DNA of 64,000 nucleotides from Leucaena leucocephala (GCA_037074615.1 CM073542.1:22577568-22641567); one strand, 5' to 3'. Shown: positions 13,621-25,726, counted from the stretch's first letter. Notes: generated by a model from the letters alone, not told the origin. Translations and numbers: made by a program.

Positions 13621-14034
13621 AGTGTCAGTTTGGCATTTCGGTTTAAAAATTATTTTTAAGTAAAATTTTAGTTTAAAAAAAATTAAACAAATATCTATTT
13701 TTGTCTATAAATAATTTTGACCAAAACTATAGTTTTGAATAAACTACTAAAAATAGCTTTTTGAATAGTAAAAGAGCTTATAGACTATCTAATTTTTCTT
13801 TCTCTTCTCTCCATTCTCTTTTATTTTTTCTCTATCATCTCTTCTCTCTCATATTTTTAATCAAATCATACCATTTTTAGTAATTTACCAATATAAAAAG
13901 TAATTATACTACTAATAATCTAAATATATCTATTTTAAAATATATTCTTCCTAAAATATATTCTTTCAAAAACCTGTTCTCTAAAATTTATTCTTCTCAA
14001 AATTTATTCTCCAAAAGCTAATCCAAATAGCCCT
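13621..14034. repeat. MITE-like family M, copy 1
   Basis: About 410 bp with an internal CT-rich tract. It shares order and sequence with 23157-23627 and 43271-43774: TTTGG near the left end, then TTTTGACCAAAACTATAGTTT, a CTTCTCT tract, ATTTTTAGTAATTTACCAATAT, and an end near CTAATCCAAATAGCCC. The ends are weakly complementary (GTGTCAGTTTGG against GGGCTATTTGG), as in a decayed inverted-repeat transposon. No coding capacity. Confidence 0.55.
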
Positions 14035-15973
14035 AAAAATACATATTTTTGAGATGTATAAATATTTTTTATTTTATATATAATTTAAAATAAATTATAA
14101 ATAGTAAAAAATAGTTGTACTCACTACAAATATTTTATATCTAAATTGTTAAATAAAGTTTAGATATCTTTTGACAATTAGTATATTTGTTTTACTATAG
14201 ATAAAATTATCGTTTAGAATAAAGTTAATAAAATATCTTTTTTTTATAATCAATTTTATGACTAAAACCATAATTTAAGAAAAAATTATCTAAATACTAA
14301 TTTTTTTAGAATTAATTTTAAAGTCAGAAGCATGGTTTTAATATAAATTAGGGATACTAACCTTTCCATAATTTATTATACTAAAAATCTATTTTTTATT
14401 ATCTATTATTCATAATCCAAACACATGCAATTAAGTTTTGCAGATGGATATTTTTTAAGAAATTTTCCAATTAAAATTCACAACTTTAAATTGTTTAACA
14501 GATACATGAAATCCGCTTTATTTGCCCCAATTACCGTTGATATAACATGTTTATACTGTACCTGTATCTTGCGTTAATTGTGTTTTTTTAAAAATAATTT
14601 TATATATTGTTAATTTGAATAATAAGCATATTTTTAATTGGAATTAAAATCAAAAGAAGCCATTGAAATCTGATTTGATGAATCGAAAAGTACTTGTAAC
14701 CAATGACAAATCTTGTCTTAAAAGTCTCCAGCTAGAGTCAAATTTTTTATTTTTAGGAAGCTAATGGATGTAGGTGCAAATATATATATATGTATGTAAT
14801 TTGAGTTGATTTAATTTAATTTAATAATTGTAAGATTTACCCACACAAAGTGGGGTAGCACGTGCTTCCCACCTGTCAAGTTAAAAGTGGAAATAATTCA
14901 CTCAATAATTGTTTTATCACAAATATATCCTCACCTCATAAATGGAATCCACCATCAGAAAAGGGCAATCAATGTTACAGTTTGCAAACTTCATTTAGTT
15001 TGTCTAATTAATCATAAACTTAAGACAACTCGAATATCTTTCGTTGCCTTTATTGTAAGAATCGTCTGTAATTTTGAATAACTTAGACCGAGAGATTGGT
15101 GAGAAAGAAAGTAGTCCCAAATCCCAACTGCATTCGATTCAACCCATGAACAATCCATCAATATTACTTCCTCTCCTCTTATGATATCATATTTTAATCA
15201 ACTTCTTATTGGTATTAAATTTTATTTTAAATTTAAATATAAGTAGTTTATAATTAATTCACGTATACTTGTAAAAACTGTTGATGACATTAAATTAATT
15301 ATAAATTTTAGGTGATTCTTTAATAAATATTATCTTTATTAATTATGTTAAACTGTCATATTAAATTAACTTCTATATATTTTCTTCCATAATCTTTATC
15401 AAATAGGATTTGGGGTGTGTGATGGCCCTTCTCTGCTACAACTTAAATGTGGATTACTTTTAAAATATTACTTTGGAGGATTTCATGGTAGTGATAAAAA
15501 TAATATATTGAATTTTTAGATAAAATTAAATTATTACTTATATATTATCTTTACAATATAAAATATTATTTATAAAAAATATTAAAAAACGATAAAACAC
15601 TAATTAGCCAGCCCTTCATTAAATGTAAATTGTTTTTATGAGTGACATTAATTAAATATTTGGTAAATGCGTAAAAGGGTTAAATCTAATAAAATGAACT
15701 AAGTTTTTATATGGCGAATCAAAATTTGAATCTTTATTAAAAAATTTATCTATATTTAATACCCAATAATATTTTAAATATGATAGTTTATCATAGAATT
15801 ATACCTATATTTAACAACAAAATATTTAAAATTAATTAAGGATTTGAAAGTCTAGTTAACTAGAGAGAAAATTTCCGTGAGTCCTAGTAACAAATATTCC
15901 CTTTAATTTTTAATATAAGTCTATTACAATTATTTCATAGGAAGAGAGTAGGGCTTATTAAGATCTTTTTTTT
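14035..15973. other. gene-free AT-rich spacer
   Basis: Nothing recognisable apart from short low-complexity tracts. Confidence 0.5.
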
Positions 15974-16172
15974 TTATTATTGGGAGTTGATATAAATAGT
16001 AAACTGTTCAGTATCACTTAAATGGGATTTTAAATTTGAGTTTTTGTGTATGTAAAAAAAATTCGTTAGGAGACTTATCTACTATAGTCAGATATGCAAT
16101 GTATATCAGATTTAAATATAATTAGAATAAAATTTTTGTAAATTGAGTAAGAAAAAAAATGATCTTCTCTTT
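15962..16172 (+). repeat. SINE family A, second plus-strand copy
   Basis: The element at about 15974-16160 is homologous by eye to 6512-6697 and 23693-23875 and ends in an A-rich tail (AAGAAAAAAAATG). Flanks share GATCTT followed by a pyrimidine run (15962-15973 and 16161-16172, two mismatches), a probable 12-bp target duplication. Confidence 0.6.
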
Positions 16173-16494
16173 CCTTCCATAAACAATAAAAGTTTAAGTG
16201 AATGTAAGTTAGCTATGTCCAGTTAAGAGGAAGTGATCTGATTCAATTTCTCTCAAACAAAGTGATCCCTTGAATTTTATGAATAAAAAAAATGATGTTG
16301 AGATTACTATGATAAGAGTCTAATCTAATTTTGATAACGTTGGACGTGTGAAATAGTTGTGATAAGGGGAAAAAGGGTTCGTAGGTATACAAGTTGAGGG
16401 GAAAATTGTGGAAATCCAGGTGTCAAGCTTTAAGTAGGGTTGTCATCTAACGATGTTTCAGGTATTGGTATTCGTTCATGGTGGGTTTGTATTG

Positions 16495-17070
16495 TTATAA
16501 ATGGTGATAAAGTGAGTTGACCTGTTAAAAATAGATCAATCTATTTATGGGATAGATTGTGTGGCCCGTTTTAAAATGAGTTGGTATTTTGTCAATCTGA
16601 ATCCGCCCCTCTTTTTTTTTAATATTTTTAAAAAATTATTTTTAACTTTTAAAATGCTAATAATTTTTTTAATATTATATTAGTATAATTAAAATATAAT
16701 TAATGTCATACTTTTAAAATTTTTTATTTTTTATAAAAAATATCAAATTTTATAACTATAAATATAAATAAACATTAATATAATATTAATCAATTATAAT
16801 ATGTCAACACATATTAACAAATAGATAATTATTTTTACTAGTATTCAATAATAAAAGTATTCAAAATAATATTTAGGTAAAATAAATAATAATATTAAAA
16901 AAAAAAACGGGTTGGAGTCCGCTTAAAAATGGGTTAACCCGTTAACACTGGCAGGTTGGGAGGAAACGGGCTGTATAGGTTGACATTTTACTAAAAATCC
17001 ACCCTATTTTGAGGGAAAGTGAACCCAATCCATAAATTGAGCATATTTTTCCAGTTCTAATTATAAATGG
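16495..17070. mobile_element. possible non-autonomous hAT-like element
   Basis: A 10-bp direct repeat TTATAAATGG flanks 16505-17060 (556 bp). Both ends carry inverted GGGTTGG/CCAACC-type subterminal motifs, including GTGGCCCGTTTTAAAATGAG on the left and an inverted relative near 16960-17010. Terminal inverted repeats are not clean, so the class is uncertain. Confidence 0.35.
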
Positions 17071-18513
17071 AAGAAGAAGGCAGGTCAGTTACATTCACTG
17101 CTCACACACAGCTCTTTCGTCGGAAAAATGCATATAAAGCTCACACTGTTGTTCATTTACTTCCTTCTGTTCTTCCCACTGAACTAGTAGTGAGTGCATT
17201 TTTTGTTCATTTATACTGTTTATATTTTTTTTCAATTTTCACTAATTTGTTACTTCCCTCTAGTTTTAGATATATAAATTAAATAATAAATTGATTTAAT
17301 TTTTTATAAAAAAATATACTTTGATTTATTAAAATATCCCTTTTAATCATTTGTAAAGAAAACTATTTTATATAGAAACTTTTCTTTATCATGCATAATT
17401 AGAAGTGATAGTTTAAAAAAATTTATAAATATAAAAAATAAAATAAATTAAAAAATAAAAAATTATGTGTGAGATTAAAATAAATTTTTTAATTAACTCT
17501 TACGTTTAAAATCTAAAAGAATATTTTATTATATCTCTTTTTCTCTTTTATTTAGAGTGTCTTTAGAATTTTTTAAAAATAATTTATTAATTTTTTTTAA
17601 AAAAATATTATATATTTAATATTATTAACTAATTCATATTTGAATTTAAAACCCTATTTAGGAAGAAACTCTAGCAACTTCTTCTCCTTCATTAACAAAA
17701 TTCAAAGTCAAGTCTTCTGCCAAAGCAACGTTAAAATCCTTCTCAAATAACTCACACATCAAGAAAGTGATACATCAACAAGAAATTTAGGCACTATGTG
17801 TTTCAACCACTCTTTATTCTTTCAATCCCTTCATAAATACATACTATACAATTTATATTTCAATAGGAATCTATCTCCAAAATAGGTGTACAAAAATAGA
17901 AAGAAAAAGCTGGTCCCATATATATAGGCCCTATTGCCCACCCAAATTTGAATTTATACAATAAATTAACTATATATCTTCCATTATTTTTCATTCAAAT
18001 ACGTTAAAATATTTCACACCCTCAATTTCCTTCTTTTATTTTTTATTTTTATATTTTAAAAATATTATACAAACTTGTTTTATAAATAATTCAAATTATA
18101 TATGTTTTTGTGTGCATATGAATTTTAAGAAGTGAGTCATAATATTTATAAATAATGTGATAGATTATAAATTTTGCTTTATATATTAAATTCACATATC
18201 AATTAATATATTTATGATATGAGGTAATCCTATAATGAATGTTCGCACCTCTTTTAGCTGGCAATCATGATACATGAATGTTCTTTTTGTTAGCCATAAC
18301 TTCTTCCAATTGAAAGTAATAATATTTAATGTATTATTATACACTAAATATCAATACTTTTTTTAAAAGAAATTTAAACCTTGATCGATAATTCACGATC
18401 TTATAAGTGATGTGTCAATTTCTTACCGATTGGATTAACTTTTATCGACATAAATATGATTTTTTTATACAACATATACATGAATTTTGATTACAACTTA
18501 CTCCTCATCGTAG
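17071..18513. other. spacer with one possible decayed coding fragment
   Basis: AT-rich. On the minus strand 17759-17658 is a 33-codon open frame (MCELFEKDF...) with protein-like composition, preceded in another frame by KEWLKHIVPKFLVDVS. This could be a decayed gene fragment; I do not recognise the family. Confidence 0.25.
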
Positions 18514-18768
18514 GTTTTTTTAGTATACAAATTTTTAGAAAGAGATTGGGCTCACTTATAATTCAAGGGCAGGGTGAAGTCTCCTTTCTTCATATATGAT
18601 ATCAATGACAGGTAGGATAAATTGTCTATTATCCTCGAGTATAAATCTAAGTATTCACGAGTTAGAATATCTCTCCAAATATTATGACTGGAACCACAGT
18701 AAATTAATACTTCTCAAAGATCGAATGATCATATATATCATTATTTAATCAATTAAACCTATAGACAA
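18514..18768 (-). repeat. SINE family B copy
   Basis: On the minus strand: a head resembling TTTAATTGATTAAAT (A-box region), B-box-like GGTTCCAGTC, then a conserved body (TCTAACTCGTGAATACTTAGA; AGGAGACTTCACCCTGCCC) and a tail AAAAATTTGTATACTAAAAAAA. Five other copies lie between 31.6 and 63.7 kb. Confidence 0.6.
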
Positions 18769-18822
18769 TTAAGCAGTCAAAGGGGAAAAAGAGAACTTAC
18801 CATAATACCTTCGATAAATTAT

Positions 18823-18869
18823 TGGGCCACACTGATATGTATTGGGCTCAAGGCCCAGAAACATGGGCC
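18823..18869 (+). promoter_or_regulatory. cluster of four site II (TGGGCY) motifs upstream of the PMD-type gene
   Basis: TGGGCC at 18823 and 18864, TGGGCT at 18843 and GGCCCA (TGGGCC on the other strand) at 18852 fall within 47 bp. A telo-box, AAACCCTAA, follows at 19046-19054. Site II motifs are TCP-factor targets enriched upstream of plant ribosomal and mitochondrial-protein genes, which fits the organelle division factor downstream. Confidence 0.55.
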
Positions 18870-19148
18870 TCTGAATTGTCCGATTCATACATATCCTGTA
18901 AAAGATTCGACGCGGTGGGTATGTTGAAGGCACTGTAACTTAAAATCTTCAAATCTGCACCGTGTTATGTTCCGATTCCATCTTTTTCTTTACCGTTCTC
19001 ACGCAGTGAAAATGAAAAGTTGAGATCTTTTCAGCCAAATATCAGAAACCCTAATCTGGGCAATCCTACGCTCTCCAAAAAGAAAGGTGCAAGTTTCTTC
19101 GTCGCTTCCCTGGAAAAACTTCTTCCTTCCTCCTCCTTGATTTTTCTC

Positions 19149-19422
19149 GTAAGCCTCTGAACTCATCACTGCTTCATTCTCTCCGTCTACTTCGGACAGC
19201 GCTGTGCAGTCTTCAGGGTTTTGTTTTGCCCCATCTTCTTTATTTATTATACTTTTTGAAACTAAGAATTTTTTGTTTCTGAGTTAAGGAAACGAAGAAG
19301 ATTTTTCATTCTTGGTCCATTCATTTTTGTTGATCGAGGAATTCGATTGCTTTTCTTTATAATTTTCGTGGGAAACTTAACGTAGTGGGTTTTAACTCTG
19401 ATTATTACTTCATTTCTCGTAG
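19149..19422 (+). other. probable 5'-UTR intron of the PMD-type gene
   Basis: A strong donor (TCTC|GTAAGC at 19149) and an acceptor (TTTCTCGTAG at 19421-19422) end 8 bases before the ATG at 19431. The interval has no long open frame in phase with the coding region. Confidence 0.6.
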
Positions 19423-19430
19423 GATTAACT

Positions 19431-20408
19431 ATGGCGGATGACATGGTTGTCAATGGCGTCGATCAGTCTGGGGTCGGTTTCCTTGATGCCGATCAAAGCG
19501 GGAGTGATGCTCGTGCTGCAGAATTGAAGAAGAAAATGGAGGCACTGGAGCGTGAGAGAGATGATTTGATGAATGAAAATGACGAGAGGAAGGAGCAAAT
19601 CGAGAAATTGACTCTGGAGATTAACGACCTGAGAAGCAGCAAAGCTGAGATGTCGAAGAAGGTCGAAGAAATGGAGAAAGAGGTCCAAGAGTCCCAGGAG
19701 TCTAGAAAGGCGGCAGAAGTTATTGCGAAAAGAGCATTTGACCTCGAGACTGACGTGTCGAGGCTTCAGCATGATTCAATTGCTGAGATGAGTGCTGCTG
19801 AAGAAGCGCGGGCGGAAGCAGACCAATTGAGGAGGGATTTGGAAGACAAAGAATCGAGGGTTCGCAATCTTGAAAAAGAAGTAGAGGGGTTGAAGCAAAC
19901 AAAGGCGGAAAGTGAGGTGAAGGTGCGGGACTTGGAGAAGAAACTCGGGGTTCTGGAAAAGAAGGAAGTTGATGAAAGGAACAAAAGAATTAGAATTGAA
20001 GAGGACTTGAGAGAAAAAGTCAATGAAAAACAGATTGAAATTGAAGAGTTGAAAAAGAAGACTGCTGAGTTGGAGAAGGTTGTAGCTGGCAATAGATCTG
20101 AGATGGAGAACTGGGTTGAAGAAAAAAAGAATTTAGAGGAAGCATTGAGGGAGTCAGAGGATAAAGTAAAAAGAAAGGAATTAGATATTCTCCAGTTACA
20201 GCAAGAGGCTAGTGAAGCCGAGGATGTTATGGGTACACTGAGGGAGAAGGCATTTGGGGCGGTTAATGGACATGTAAATGGCATAGATGTTGAAGAAAAG
20301 GGGTTGAAGGGATTGAAACTGCAGTGGCCATTGGTGGCCGTTGGTTCTACAGGAGCCATTGTTGCAGCTGCTGCTGTTGTTTATGTCTTTTATGGCAAAC
20401 GTAGGTGA
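19431..20408 (+). CDS. PMD: peroxisomal and mitochondrial division factor (PMD1/PMD2-like)
   Basis: This is a 325-residue single coding exon. Residues about 28-265 are nearly continuous heptad coiled coil rich in Glu, Lys and Leu. A linker (GHVNGIDVEEKG) and one C-terminal hydrophobic segment (WPLVAVGSTGAIVAAAAVVY) follow, ending in YGKRR. That layout, cytosolic coiled coil plus C-terminal tail anchor with a short basic end, matches Arabidopsis PMD1/PMD2, which sit on outer mitochondrial and peroxisomal membranes and promote organelle division and morphology apart from the dynamin/FIS1 machinery. Length agrees with the family. Coiled-coil composition alone can mislead, but the anchor and terminus support the call. 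An AATAAA lies at 20648-20653. Site II motifs lie upstream. Confidence 0.85.
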   Translation: MADDMVVNGVDQSGVGFLDADQSGSDARAAELKKKMEALERERDDLMNENDERKEQIEKLTLEINDLRSSKAEMSKKVEEMEKEVQESQESRKAAEVIAKRAFDLETDVSRLQHDSIAEMSAAEEARAEADQLRRDLEDKESRVRNLEKEVEGLKQTKAESEVKVRDLEKKLGVLEKKEVDERNKRIRIEEDLREKVNEKQIEIEELKKKTAELEKVVAGNRSEMENWVEEKKNLEEALRESEDKVKRKELDILQLQQEASEAEDVMGTLREKAFGAVNGHVNGIDVEEKGLKGLKLQWPLVAVGSTGAIVAAAAVVYVFYGKRR

Positions 20409-20659
20409 TTTTTTATGGTCACATAGTGGCTTTGGTCGGAGAGACATGTGAATGAGAAGTTGAAGAATGGAGGTTAGGATTTACCTATTCAATAGTCACG
20501 AACGTCCTTCAGTTTTGATAGGGTAATGCTTTTCTGGCTTTGTTTTTTAGCCTATGAGATTTCTGATTTATATTGAAGTTGGCAACTTGGCATACTTTTG
20601 TTTTGTTCTTAGTTGCTACACTGATTCCAGCTTATGCGGTCTGAACTAATAAATAATAG

Positions 20660-21112
20660 AAGTGTGTGTTTAATTATATTAGTTTGTGAGTTGAGAGTTT
20701 GAGACGAGAAGTTTGTCTCTGTTTGAACATATTTACTGGTGTCACTAATGATGGCCGCTCAGCAAAACTGAGCCTATTTGACTTTGTTTTTTTGTCTGAT
20801 GTTGAGCTTAGTTGAAAGTAGCCCACAATCATATCACCCTTGATAAATTACTTCAGTTATGAAGTTTTATTCTTTCTACCAGAAGGGGAAAAAAACCAGA
20901 GTCATCATCTAGCCATGTAATTCAAATTCAAATATGATAACAGCATCATTCTACCTGTAACCTTAGATTGTAGTTTACCCTTTTCTTTCCTTTGATTCTC
21001 AGTAAAATGATAAGTTTTAAATTCTTATTCAAAGTCGTCGTTGCTCGTTTTATTCTTTTGATCCTTAGTAAAATGATATGCCTTTAATTATTCTTTCGGT
21101 CCTATTAAGGGG
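20660..21112. other. 3' flank and spacer
   Basis: Downstream of the PMD-type gene polyadenylation signal; no gene seen. Confidence 0.5.
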
Positions 21113-21520
21113 TGGTAATGCGGGCCGACGTGCTGAAATCGTGGTGGGTTGGAGGTGGGTCGGTTTAAAAATACCCATCTTCAGGTGGGTTGGTATTTAA
21201 CCCACCTGAGCTTTCTATGGCAGTCAGCAACCCGTCAATTTTTTTTTTTAATTTGTTCTAACAAAAAAAATTACTATTTTTTTTAGAAGATGACAAGCTG
21301 ATGAGGGAGGGGGGTTAGGTTTCGGCTTGGTAGGAGATTTAGACGATTGGATTATGTCTTTCTAGAAGTGGGAAGAAAGAAATAAATAAAAATATTAAAA
21401 TATTAAAAAAAGGGGCTAAGGTGGGTTAGCCTGCTGTAGGTATAGGTTGGCACCAAAATAATTCTCTAATTTCACAACCCAACCTGCCATCTTTTGGTGA
21501 GCGAGCCCAACTTATATTTT
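21113..21520. mobile_element. possible hAT-like fragment with GGTGGGTT/AACCCACC repeats
   Basis: Starts AAGGGGTGGTAATGCGGG, like the end of the clear hAT element at 27437-28138. It contains inverted GTGGGTTGG and CCAACCTGCC motifs on both sides of an AT-rich centre. No target duplication or second intact terminus was found; a Stowaway-like copy follows and may have interrupted it. Confidence 0.3.
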
Positions 21521-21521
21521 T

Positions 21522-21766
21522 AGGTATAATTTTTAATATAAGAATTAATTATTCTTTTTAAATAAATTAATAAAGTGAAATAAATCATTTAATTATTATT
21601 AATATAAAATATAAGAGTTATTTGACTAATTTGAGTAAATTAAAAAATATATAATATAAATTTATTTTGAAAAGTTAGATTTAATTATAATTAATTTATT
21701 TATTTGATTTCTTTAATCTTTTTAAAAATTTCAACTAACTTTTATATTAAAGATAGAAAGGAGTAT
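21522..21766. repeat. Stowaway-like MITE copy 1
   Basis: TTAATATAAGAATTAATTA at the left and TTATATTAAAGATAGAAAGGAGTA at the right form degenerate inverted ends of the plant CTCCCTCY...TAATATAAG type. Homologous to 24908-25143, 35215-35437, 41591-41835 and 57601-57809. Confidence 0.55.
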
Positions 21767-23156
21767 TATTTAAAGTTGTGAGTTTTTTCTATTTGGACGG
21801 AGAGAAGCCTTTTTTTGTGTTTTACCTGCCTATTTGCTTAGACCTTCATACTGAAAGCAAAAATTGAGTAGCTTAGTTTTGCTTATCATGGATGGTCACT
21901 TGATTTGGTTTGTTTTATTTCAGTAGGGGTTGACTGCATATTTATTGACGTTTAGGTTACGATTTTTTATTTTAGATTACAAGCTTTGGATGTTCTATAT
22001 AAATGGTAAATAGAAGCAGAGAGATGAGAAGAGAAGTCATGATGTTCTACACGATGAAGCTCTTAATATACCTGAATACCAGGTGATTAGATTAGATTAG
22101 GGTATCATTTTTCTTAACTAATTACTTGTTTATGTGAGTTGGGAAAAGTAATTAGAAAGTTAAACTTCAGAATAAAGATTGTTGAGAGAGATGCTTTGAT
22201 AGGTTCTCAAAATTCAGTTATCATTAATCTCAAATCTAGTCTCCATATTTAGAATTCAATATGCTGGATGTTATTAGCCTGAATAGAGTATGAGTGGTTT
22301 ATTTGAATTCATTTTCTAGGCTACTTTATAATTAGTTTGTAATATTGCTAAAATATTTAATATAAATATTTAACTGATTTAATTAGGTTAAAGAAGTTAG
22401 TTGAGTTAATATAATATCTATTTTAAAATATATTGATAATTTTTATTAATTTCTGATTCTTTCACTTGATTATTGTTGAGAGAGTAATAATAGAAATAAT
22501 TTAAAAAAAATTTAATAAATATAAGAGTTTTGCCATTAGAAGCCCAAGTCAAGTAGGACGTATCATGGTAAGGACAAGCTGAGTCAGAAAAGCTTTCAAG
22601 GTTCATATTAGGGATAATAGTTTTATATTTAATATTAATATTAATTTTTAAATTAGTTTTATATTAAGTATAAGAGGAGGATGGATGGAAGTAAAACTGG
22701 TTTAGGTAAATCATTTGTTTAAATCTGTGAAAGAAAAATGACGTTGGGGGATCTAATTATTTGGTCTAAACAATTTTTAAACGTGTCATAGTCGTTAATT
22801 AAGGGTAAGAGAGGGCAATCCTTTGAGACCTGTTCACTTTCTTTGCTCTGAAGTTTATATAACATACCCTCCAATTATTTAATGACTTGTCATCAAACTC
22901 TAAAATATTTTTCTGATAAATAAACTCAAATATTTAAATTCAAAATAAACAAATAAATAATATGCACGTGCTTGAAATAGTAATTAACGCATGCTAATAA
23001 CTAATATAGATTAGTGAGTATATGAAATGAAGTAAGAATCCATTATAGCAAAACACTGAAAGAAGAACGTTAGTTTAAAAGTTAAATGGCATGGTTTCGC
23101 GGGGATAATCTAATCTAGTATTTTTTCCCCATTTGAATTAAATGAGGATTGGTGCT
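21767..23156. other. gene-free spacer
   Basis: AT-rich DNA without recognisable coding exons or structural RNA. Confidence 0.5.
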
Positions 23157-23627
23157 TGTGTGACACTTCGGTTTGAAAATAATTTTTGGAAAAAATTTTG
23201 GTTTAGAAAATTTTTAAATAAACAATTATTTTTATCTAAAAATAATTTTGACTAAAATTATAGTTTAAAATTATAATTTTGAATAAGTTATTGAAAATGT
23301 CTTTTGAAATTTATGAATTATCTAATTATTATTTTACCTTTAATTTTTTTATATACTCTCTTCTCTCTCTCCTCTCTCCTTTCTCATATCTCTTCTTCAC
23401 CCTATCTCATCTTTTTTTTCTCTTCTCTATACTCTCTTCTCGCTTCTCTACTCTCTCCTATTTTTAATCAAATTATACTATTTTTAGTAATTTACTAATA
23501 TGAAAAGTAATTTTACTACTAATAATCCAAACATCTCTATTTTCAAAATCTATTTTTTCTAGAATCTATTCTCTAAAATTTATTATTCTCAGAATCTGTT
23601 CTTCAAAAACTAATCCAAACATGCCCT
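23157..23627. repeat. MITE-like family M, copy 2
   Basis: Homologous by eye to 13621-14034 over its length, including the TAGTAATTTACTAATATGAAAAG block and the CTAATCCAAACATGCCC end. The central CT tract is longer here. The apparent short open frames are low-complexity Ser/Leu/Phe translations of the CT tract. Confidence 0.55.
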
Positions 23628-23677
23628 TGGTCTACCATTTGCCAAAGAAAGGGTTCTTAGTGGCAACAAGAAAAAGC

Positions 23678-23890
23678 ATATGTATGCTATTTATTAATGG
23701 GAGTTAGTCTGAGTGGTAAGTGATTTGATATCGTTTAAACGAGGTATCAAGTTTGAGTCTTGATATATGTATAAAATTTTTATTGAGAGACTCACCTACT
23801 ATAATCAGGTGTATGATGTATGTTGGATTTAGATATAGTTGAGATAAAATTTTGATAAATCAGGTAGATAAAAAAATATGTATGCTATTT
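23678..23890 (+). repeat. tRNA-derived SINE family A, best-preserved copy (15-bp target duplication)
   Basis: The element 23693-23875 (183 bp) is bracketed by perfect direct repeats ATATGTATGCTATTT at 23678-23692 and 23876-23890. The head has an A-box-like AGTCTGAGTGGTAAGTG and a B box AGTTTGAGTC about 35 bp later; the 3' end is CAGGTAGATAAAAAA. These are the diagnostic features of a Pol III-transcribed, LINE-mobilised SINE. The long perfect duplication suggests it is one of the younger copies here. Confidence 0.8.
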
Positions 23891-24590
23891 TGGCCCCTAA
23901 ATTAAAGAAATTGTTCGCTTTTCGGCTGACAAACTTGGATGTTTTGTATTAGGCTTTCTTGACTGTCTTTTATTTTAACAAGTTTTGCTTGCCTTTTTTA
24001 TTCCAAAAAAAAAAAATTAAAAACAGCAATAGTTTAAATCGTTTTCCTTTTAAAACGTGTTCCGTTTTAGGAATTACAGTATTATGTTTTCAAGTAATTT
24101 GCCAAACACAATTATCAATCTTTTTTAGCTTATCCTTTGCAGTAATTTAGGATATTTTAGCAAAAATAATTTTAAATAAGAAAGAAAATCCGAGAAATTC
24201 CCTATTCTTTGAGCTTTATACGTATTCCCTTATAAAGTTTTAAATTTTTCCTCAATTTAAAGTGTTTTTTAAGAAATAAAATAAATAAATAAAGACACTC
24301 ATCTAAACTTTTTATCATCATGAGAATAATAAATTAATTTATTGTTTTAGTTACTTTTTATTTAAATTAATGTGGTGAGATATAATAGAGAATTAGAAAG
24401 ATAAGAATATTATTTATGAACTACCATAACATCCATCTTTAACCCTCTCTTCTTACTGAAAACGACTGAGATTATGCATAACTATTTATCAGTAAAATTA
24501 TTTATCTGCAGAATTAAAAACTAGCAACACGTTAAGGAACATAAAGAAGAAAAGAAACTGCATGAAACGAAACAAGAATAAGGTTAAATT
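23891..24590. other. gene-free spacer
   Basis: AT-rich with poly-A/T runs; no gene seen. Confidence 0.5.
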
Positions 24591-25726
24591 ACAACAATCA
24601 ATCCATTGCAAGTTGCAATCAAAACATAAAAGAATGGTACATAATATAGAAATGCCCCAGAAGATAAATATTTATGGTAAGAAAGAAATCTCAGCTCAAC
24701 ACAATTCACACTATAACGCAAATGAATAGTTGTGTTTTTCCTCAAAGCAAAACACACTCACACTCGAAAGAATATGCCTCCCAATCTGGCTCTGAAATTC
24801 TGCACCAGCAAACAAGGTTGCCTCTGAAATCCGTGTCTTCTTCTGAATATGATCTGCTCACTGCTCTATTACCATGAAAATTCAAGTTAACAGAATATTC
24901 TTAAGTACTCCCTCTAATCCTTAATATAAAAATTAATTGAGTTTTTTTTTGTTAAATTAAGAAAACTAACTAAATAAATTAATTATGACTAAATCTAATC
25001 TCTTAAGACATTCATATTATATACTCTTTAATTTACCAAAATTAATCAACTAGCTCTTATATTAATTATAATTAATTAGTCTATTTAACTTCTTTAATTT
25101 ATCTAAAAAAATCAATTAACTCTTATATTAAATATCGGAAGAGTACTTCATTGGGTAAAGCAAAGAGTGATATAAACAAAATGCTATCTTGTTCCTATTT
25201 CAATCTGTTTCACCTTATGAAGTACTTAGGGGGATCCAAACTTAGGCAACAATAGACAACAGACCAGTAAATGTAGCATTAACTCAAGGCCTTTTAACAA
25301 TTTGTGTGGACACATTACAGGAAAAAGTAAATCTTCCACTCTCTCCACTTGCTCAATGCTCACTGGATAAATCTCAGAATTTCATGTTTCTAGAGAGGTT
25401 GAGAAAGAAGGAATTGGAAGTTCTAAGTTTATTGGTGTTTATATCATATTTCTATCAAATCAATATGTGGATCATAGTGATAGATATAGATCTTCAGCAG
25501 ATCTAGTTAAAGACGAAATGCATAGTTGATCAATTATTCAGAAGCATGGTGTTCAAAATCTTACAATTCACCATTTAAATCTTGCAAAATCTTAACAAGT
25601 CACAAAAGTCAATTATTCAAATTGATGGTTGAATTAAAAGCAGTTTTAAATCTTTAAATTCATAATTCCAATCCTACGATCAGTAACAAGTCACAGAATA
25701 TTGTTCTCACCTTATACGATCTTATA
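24591..25726 (-). other. probable spliced 3' untranslated region of the acidic-protein gene
   Basis: After the TGA at 25729-25727 the minus strand shows a donor-like AAG|GTGAGAAC at about 25712. Acceptor-like AG sites with a less AT-rich stretch lie at about 24590-24870, suggesting a 3'-UTR intron. A Stowaway-like MITE lies inside it. Proposed from splice consensus only. Confidence 0.3.
24908..25143. repeat. Stowaway-like MITE copy 2 (TA-flanked)
   Basis: Flanked by TA at 24906-24907 and 25144-25145. Ends CTCCCTCTAATCCTTAATAT and the inverted ATATTAAATATCGGAAGAG match the plant Stowaway-like type. 236 bp, non-coding. Confidence 0.7.

Noticed and set aside
19766..20359. 197-residue antisense frame in the PMD-type gene
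   Set aside because: Ser/Phe-rich shadow of Glu/Lys coiled-coil codons on the other strand.
23279..23498. Short Ser/Leu/Phe-rich frames
   Set aside because: Translations of the CT-rich core of a repeat family.
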